From Artemisia argyi (Eukaryota > Streptophyta > Magnoliopsida > Asterales > Asteraceae): 64,000 bases of DNA. Positions 58,076 to 64,000 of the stretch are shown here, piece after piece. Position 1 is the first letter of the stretch, and every line of letters begins with the position of its first letter. Location: positions 96,816,336-96,880,335 of the forward strand of contig CM060694.1 of the NCBI GenBank assembly GCA_030686995.1, written 5' to 3'. The notes beneath the pieces are model-generated. The model saw only the letters and a program-made list of their open reading frames with translations. It was not told the DNA's origin and did not search any database. A program made the translations under genes and the position numbers.

Positions 58076-58470
58076 CCTAAACTAGGTATACTTTTGATAT
58101 GTCCGTTGCTTTCGGGAAACTGTCCACTAAACAAAGGCGATGTCAAACCATTCAGTTGCAAGTCCCGCCATAAGAGACTTGTAACGTATGTTTTCACATT
58201 CCATTGCATAGAAGATAGTACGGGTAGATATGTGTGGAAAGGAAGTTGAAGTAATTCTAAAATAGAACATACTTGGCCAGGATCACGAACTTTTAATAAT
58301 GAAGGTTTCATAAGAAAACTTTGATGAATGTAGAGAAAGTTCAACTTTTGTCGATGATGGATTAGTTTGTCCTTTAGAAATCTCATATTTCTTATTTGGA
58401 AATCGATAGATTGTGATGGGTTTTTGATATCATATGAAATGATATTGATGAGGTGGTGGAATAATTCGAG

Positions 58471-58650
58471 AGACCATTGCACAAATCACAATGTCTCGGA
58501 AGTAGATTAGACCATTGTGTGACTCAAAACATTTGAGAAATGATTAAGACCATTGTATAATACAATGTCTTGGAAAATAGACGAGACCATTGTAATCAGT
58601 TACAATGTCCGGGGAATTGGAAAGACCATTGTAATCAGTTACAATGTCTT
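58471..58650. repeat. Five-unit hairpin array
   Basis: Units of AGACCATTGTAATCAGTTAC followed by AATGTCT, in which ACCATTGTAA-like and TTACAATGT-like arms pair. Starts near 58471, 58510, 58548, 58585 and 58623; the second is degenerate. Confidence 0.8.
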
Positions 58651-58977
58651 GGACATAAAATGTTGGAGTAGGAACATGATTGGGAGAATCTGGTTGTGTT
58701 GTAATGCCCTAGAATAGGCATACACAGATATGTTTAGTCCATTGTTTAGATAAACAATTGAAAATAAACCGAGTTTATATATCAATATACTAATGCTTAC
58801 GGGGAAATGCTCAAAATGGGTATATATGAATATACTAATATGTTTGTGAAGCATAACATGCTTACTAAGTCCATAATCGTCTGGAGGATGGAAGACACGG
58901 AGAGCGGAAGGCTATAAAATGTTTTTGTTTGTAATTGCGGTTATAGTTTAGGTCTCAATTAGACCCGTTTCTCTATA

Positions 58978-58998
58978 ACCATGGCTCTGATACCAATC
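58978..58998 (-). other. TekE primer-binding site
   Basis: Three bases after the LTR end (minus strand) is TGGTATCAGAGCCATGG, the classic complement of the 3' end of initiator tRNA-Met. Confidence 0.85.
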
Positions 58999-61900
58999 TG
59001 TAACACCCCCAATTCATGGTTGCAGCGGAATTCGAACTGAGTGTTACTTGACGGCACAATAGTCACAATAATAGAAAACGAACTCCAATTGAGTCGTTTT
59101 AAAAGATTTATCATTCAAATTATATAAATATCAGAGATTACAAAATGAGGTCCCAATTGGTTCCATGTTTACAATGTATAATAAATGAGTTTTGAATGAT
59201 AATAAAATTTATAGCCCTCTTGAGTATCCGTGCCCTTCCGTTCCATCCTTGATCGTCATGAACCTGAAATACATGCTTGAGAGGTCAACACAAAGATTGA
59301 GTGATATTCATAGAGTTTGTTAAATCGATTGAACACAATATGTTGGTAGTGTGAGTTATAGGCTCACACCAATGTTTGGAAAATAAAACAGGTAGGCTAC
59401 GTTATTATACGCCCGGAACATGTATTATACACTAAGCTTATGAAACCAAAACGTTAACGTGTACCAATATCGATCGGCAGATTTCCTGGTAGGTACTTTG
59501 CTAACATACCTAAATCTCAAATATTAATGCATTTGTTTGCACTTAGTCAAAACAAATGGGATTCGTCAATCCCAATAGGCCTATTATTAATATTCGCGCT
59601 CACTATTGCTAGTGATTAAATGGTTCATAATCAAGGATATCGGTTTAGCAAGGCTGGTACTTAGTGATAATAAAACAATCAGGCAAGCATACAATTTAAA
59701 AACATTGTGCTCGGTTAAAAATAGCATGTATTCCCCCCAAGGGTTTGTAAAACAATGAAGTAATGTAAAGTGGGGCTATGAACTCACCTTAAGTAAGATA
59801 GCAAGTAATGAATATAACGGTCGAATCGTGAAGGTTCTATGAGCAACCTATAATAGAATGTCGCGACTTAGGATCGGAGTAAAGAATATGAAGTAGTGCC
59901 TATATATATATATATATATCTTGCATTTAGTCCATGATGTGGTATGATGTATAATGTAAGTCTTTGAAAGAAATGATTCATGAAACATGTATGTTTTGTA
60001 TATCGTTTACTACCGTTCGGGCCGACATAATTCAGAAGCCATGTTAGTAAGCGTTCGAGGAGCCAGGACACTTTAACTCGTAAATCCACAACTCAACTCG
60101 ACGGCTTACATAATGAACTCCTCACATGAGGCTCCCTACTATTGTAGTAGTTGATGAAATATATAGATATAAGTTTTGATCTGAAAGTTACATGTCCGAT
60201 ATTTGTATAAACTTAGGAAAGTTTATTTGTATATGAAGATTGTTATTAGGGTATGTTTCATAAGTCTTGAATGTCCATTTTCTCTTGGTAAAATCTCATG
60301 GTTTCCTTTTAAGTAAAGTAGATCCAAATTGCTTGTTCATGTTATCGCCTAATTCATTGTTTCATGTTTATGCCTATGTAAGTTGGTATGGTCATTTCGT
60401 CATGGCCTAGCCATGACCTTTGGTCCTTGTTTCAAGGTCATGAGACACAACCTTGGCTCTAGCCATGGTTGTGGTCTTGATTATAGGTCATAAGACCCCT
60501 TTGGTCTTCATAAACCATAACCTATATGTAATGACTTTGTCTAAAAATGGGCTGTTTAGAATTTGAAGAATTTTATCACTCGGAAAGCGTTTTTAGGTCT
60601 CGAGCTTCTTTGTTCCTGAACGAAAACGTCGTTCCGGACAACTTTCGTGTTTTAACTTTTTGATGAATCGGACCAGAAGTGGGACTTTCAAAACCTAAAT
60701 TTGATCAGGAAGCTATTTGGCAGTTTTGCCGGAAATCTTTGGTAATTTCAAATCGCCATAACTTTTGACTCGTATACTCGTTTTAGGTGGTTCAAATTGC
60801 TATGGTTTCCTTTTTAGGTCCTCTACCACAATATGTAATAATTAAATATCATAATTTTACCATTTTGGTCGTGGTTTTCCAAGAAAGTCACTAGTTTACT
60901 TGTTTTAGTAACTTGTTGTAACAATCAATAACAATAACTTGTTTTGTTCACTTTTATACATCATGGACATAACTACAAGACATAATATAGCAAGAATAAC
61001 ATGTAAATAACATGAACATGAATATTTAACAAGAATCATGTTAGGGTTTGGCTTACAACTTTTGGCTTTCAAGCATGAAAGGAAGTTAACATGTAAGGAT
61101 AGGACATTGATAGACTTGCTTCAACCCACTTCACTTCATGCAATCTTTCTACCCTTGGTATTCTTGAAAGATGAATGATGAAGGTTTAGGTGACTTGAGT
61201 GGATTCAAACTCAAGAGAAATCACCAAGTATATTAGGGATTGGAAGAGTTTTGGTGAATGATGATCTAGCTAGGGTTTCTATCTTGAAGAATCACTTGAA
61301 CCTTGCAAGAACTTGGAAGAAATAAAGCTAAGTGTGGAATGAAATGGGGTGTGGTGTGTGGCGTTCAAGTGAAGGGAGGAGGGAGTATTTATAGTCCTTT
61401 TAAGGAGGTTAGGAAGTTAACTAGGAAGTTTCCTAAACTTGGTGACCAAGTTGTAATTAACTAATGATCTAAGGGTAGTTTCATGAGATGAAGCCACATG
61501 GGTGTGACTCCCCCTCCTAGTGGCGGTTTGGAAACTTGGGGAGCAAGGTTGGACTTGTGGTGATCTTATCCAAGATATCTAGTGTGTTTTGACTCCGTAA
61601 AATGCAAACCGTAAGTTGTTACGTCACAAAACGTAAAACCGGGTGTCGTAAAATTATGGAACTTGGAAGAATGGTTAAACATGTCCATATAGTCCATAAT
61701 AAAATATAAAATGAGTGGTAGGATCTATCGGGTGCTAAAACCCTGCTAAAAACTGGAAACACGGTTCTAAAACGCGTAATTCGCGTAAAACGCTGAATAT
61801 TGCGTAATATTGAGAAAAGTAAAATGTTACTTTTCTAATGTGATAAAAATGATTTAAAATGACTTATAATGTCTAGACTGGGCTCAGTCTAGTGTCGGTT

Positions 61901-62471
61901 GGTATTAAATGTCTTTTAGACATCAAACCGTAAGCCTAAAAATCACGAAATGACTTATAAAATCAAGAGATGATTTTTGGTCAATGGGGGAGGGAAAGAA
62001 TATGTTGACTTTTTCTAATAAGTTGAAAACTCAAATCTTCTTAGAAACGCGTTTTGTGGTCTAACGGTTAATCGCCCAAACGGTTAAGCGTGCTCATGCG
62101 AGAGTAGTACAGGCTTGGGTGACCTGCTGGGAAGTCTTTGGTCATGTTTTTCTCAGTCACGATTAATTCTCAAATAAATCATGAGTGTGTCAAACATTTT
62201 TCCGATGTGGGGTCACCTGACGGGGTTGAATTTCGTTGTGCGTAGAATTTCTGATTGACGTTTTACCCTAAAACGTGTAATTCCTTAATAACTTTCACGA
62301 AAATGAGCTTATGAAAGTTAAACTTTTAATTTGCTATGGAAATGATTTATCATTTGAGAATATCAAATGAAAATCAACTTTCGGGAAAGTTTCGGAAAAA
62401 AATTGAATAGTAAAAGTGAATAGTGAAATTTTCCGGGAATAGTAATTAACCTAAAAATGTGAATTGTTACA
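58999..62471 (-). repeat. TekE 5' LTR (3473 bp)
   Basis: Near-identical to 53010-56480, two bases longer because of the TA run near 59905. Differences seen by eye include 'aaagattg' for 'aaaggttg' and 'gcgttcaag' for 'gcattcaag'. Confidence 0.95.
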
Positions 62472-63606
62472 GAGGGTCTATTGTCCAAAGGATAATCATT
62501 CTTAGTACTAAGATTCTTAGTAGAAGATGAGTTGAAAGAAAGTGGTGTATGGGGAAGATAATTATTCTTGTATGATATGAGTGATTAGGATTGAGTTAGT
62601 TATGATTTTGGTTGGATTTGAATGCCCATGTTAGATCCTATGGTAATTGCATGCATTCTTTACAAGAGATATGCATGAATTTATCATAGTTGATGAGTGA
62701 AGATCGAGTGGGATCAAATCTTTTGAAAATGACTCTGTCAAACACCATTTTGAACCTACAACTACCCAATACATGAACCAAGTGCAAGTATTTCGTGTAG
62801 GATATTCAATGAGTGTAGTTATATGTGTATGATTATAAAGTGCTTCTTCATTTTAGGTACACAAGCTAGATCTTATGAACCATCACACATTATATAGAAA
62901 GTCAATACACAGTACATGATATCTCTGGTTCATAGTTCGTTGTGTAGTATGTCGACATAAATAATCCTTATGTGTTACTTGCATTAACACCATAAGTTTC
63001 TAAGATCTCGGATGAGGAACTTAGCTTACTTAGTCTATTCATTGGGTATTTTAGTTTGTTATGCAATACCATACCATATTTGATTCATAGGAATTCTCTC
63101 CAACTATGTAAATAGTTTGTATGTTTGCACAAAATCTTTTCATTTCTCTTCTTTCCTAAACACAAAGCATGCATATTACACATAAATTGAGCAAGTAGAT
63201 TTAGATATAAAATTTTCAACACAAGTGTGAGTTGTGATCCAATGATTTTATCTAATCTTGGTGTTCTAACACAATAAGCTCTCAATCTTGTTACGATGTA
63301 ACAAGACCTTTTGTGTCAGGTTTTCTTGCCCCATCACATAGTATAGACATGTAGAATCAAGGATATTGTCAATCATTGTTTGAATAATGAATTGATACAT
63401 ATCTTTCCTCTTGGAAGTCATTAATTTGATCTTCATTCCATGCCTTCACATAATTCCTAGTCATATAAACACATAAGCTCTAAGAGGCTAGCAAACAACA
63501 CATAGACATTTTCTTAGACCTAAAGATTGTTCTCCTAAGATGCATGTTTAAGCATCAAAACCTATCCCAAAGCAATTTGGACTCTTGAAAAATCTCATGC
63601 CAAAAC
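62472..63606 (-). other. SireG interior with no recognisable coding sequence
   Basis: Lies between the copia integrase/RT-boundary fragment and the extra ORF, where the RT and RNase H of a copia element should be, but no RT motif is found in any frame. RT/RNase H therefore seem deleted or replaced. Confidence 0.5.
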
Positions 63607-64000
63607 TTAGACTTGTTTGTTTTGTGACCTAAGTGTCCTTTTATTCAAGTCACCAATGACTTGTTGTATAGGATGACCCCTCGTTTCTCTCACTTCCTTA
63701 GGATTGCCTTCATCTGAATCATTAACTTGTAATGTTGGCGACCCTTCTTGATCTTGAACTAAAGGTTCATTGATCACATCATCTTCTACCGAAGGGGATG
63801 ATTTAGGCTCGGGCATGCTCTCATCAAAGGTCACATTGAGAGATTCCTTAATCCTCATTGTTTCCTTGTTAAGCACTATGTTTGCTTTACTTGTATGAGA
63901 GTATCCTAGGAACACACCTTCATATGACTTTGGGTCGAATTTAGTGAGATATTCTTTGGTGTTAAGTATAAATACTTTGCAACCAAATACTATAAAATAC
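63607..64000 (-). pseudogene. SireG integrase C-terminus / RT junction fragment (Ty1/copia)
   Basis: The minus strand reads F-G-C-K-V-F-I-L-N-T-K, F-D-P-K-S-Y-E-G-V-F-L-G-Y-S and E-S-L-N-V-T-F-D-E, the standard region at the end of the copia integrase and before the RT. A Ser/Asp/Pro-rich linker follows. The frame stops at 63607 without reaching RT. It continues off the right edge of the window. Confidence 0.8.

Larger units (their letters stand above)
57005..58977 (-). other. TekE noncoding interior with structured motifs
   Basis: No gag, protease, RT or integrase motif is visible. An open frame at 58069-58482 (137 codons, minus) has no recognisable domain. Structured elements are a nested inverted repeat at 57964-58075 and five hairpin units at 58471-58650. 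A diverged direct repeat containing 'aggcatcccaa' occurs near 57275 and 57350. Confidence 0.6.
53010..62471 (-). mobile_element. TekE: large-LTR, non-autonomous Tekay-like gypsy element
   Basis: Complete insertion with perfect duplication GAGGG (53005-53009 and 62472-62476). LTRs of 3471 and 3473 bp flank only 2518 bp of internal DNA. The minus-strand order is PBS for initiator tRNA-Met, noncoding interior, integrase C-terminal fragment, polypurine tract (GGGGTGGAGAC). By eye I found about six substitutions plus one TA-repeat length difference between the LTRs, so the insertion is recent. Almost all coding capacity is missing, so it must move with proteins from another element. Confidence 0.95.

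Noticed and set aside
58069..58482. 137-codon open frame inside TekE as a gag remnant
   Set aside because: No capsid or zinc-knuckle motif, and it overlaps the structured repeat; kept only as a comment on the interior.
53010..62471. Large segmental tandem duplication of host DNA
   Set aside because: The two copies have LTR ends, a PBS, a polypurine tract and a shared 5 bp target duplication outside, so they are LTRs of one element.

Overview
This is a repeat-dense intergenic window from a plant nuclear genome, almost certainly a eudicot. Every strong coding trace belongs to plant mobile elements: Athila-type and Tekay-type Ty3/gypsy, Sirevirus-type Ty1/copia, a Helitron, a Mutator-type MITE and a Tourist-type MITE. 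The gag and integrase sequences remind me of those common in Asteraceae, but that is recollection and I could not test it. I see no intact host gene.

Bases 1-23168 are a nest. The outermost layer is a decayed + strand Tekay-like gypsy element (TekF), seen as an integrase relic at 11841-12608 and a probable LTR starting at 12609. AthA, a minus-strand Athila-like element (1-11840, 3' LTR beyond the window), sits in that integrase. AthA carries a Mutator-type MITE in its own integrase (1774-2112). A second element of the same LTR family, AthB (7919-11563, + strand), sits in its 5' LTR. In the TekF LTR lies a Tourist-like MITE (12770-21357), itself split by AthC (13047-21247, minus strand).

Bases 23169-28593 are three tandem copies of a 1.81 kb unit. 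Each holds a copia-like LTR end, an array of GGATA...TATCC hairpins and a tRNA-like pol III head.

Bases 30010-40378 have the ends of a Helitron: 5' TC, a 3' GC-rich hairpin followed by CTAG, and insertion between A and T of a (TA)n tract. It has no Rep/helicase. It carries decayed exon fragments of unrelated host genes, including a beta-amylase and a PnsB2/NDF5-like protein. This is the most interesting object in the window.

Bases 42135-64000 are a minus-strand Sirevirus remnant: an integrase/RT-boundary fragment at the right edge, an extra ORF downstream of pol, a triple polypurine motif and a 2.4 kb LTR. AthD (45434-52179, TSD TGTGA) splits the extra ORF. TekE (53010-62471, TSD GAGGG) is inserted just upstream of it and has two nearly identical 3.47 kb LTRs around only 2.5 kb of internal DNA.

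AthA, AthB, AthC and AthD share one LTR family. Where present (AthA, AthC, AthD) the primer-binding site, leader and 3' region are shared too. Their coding modules differ: Athila gag-pol (AthA), a different gag-protease without pol (AthB, AthC) and an unrelated 382-residue ORF (AthD). This looks like a set of non-autonomous elements served in trans by an autonomous relative. I counted substitutions and repeat copies by eye, so those numbers are approximate.
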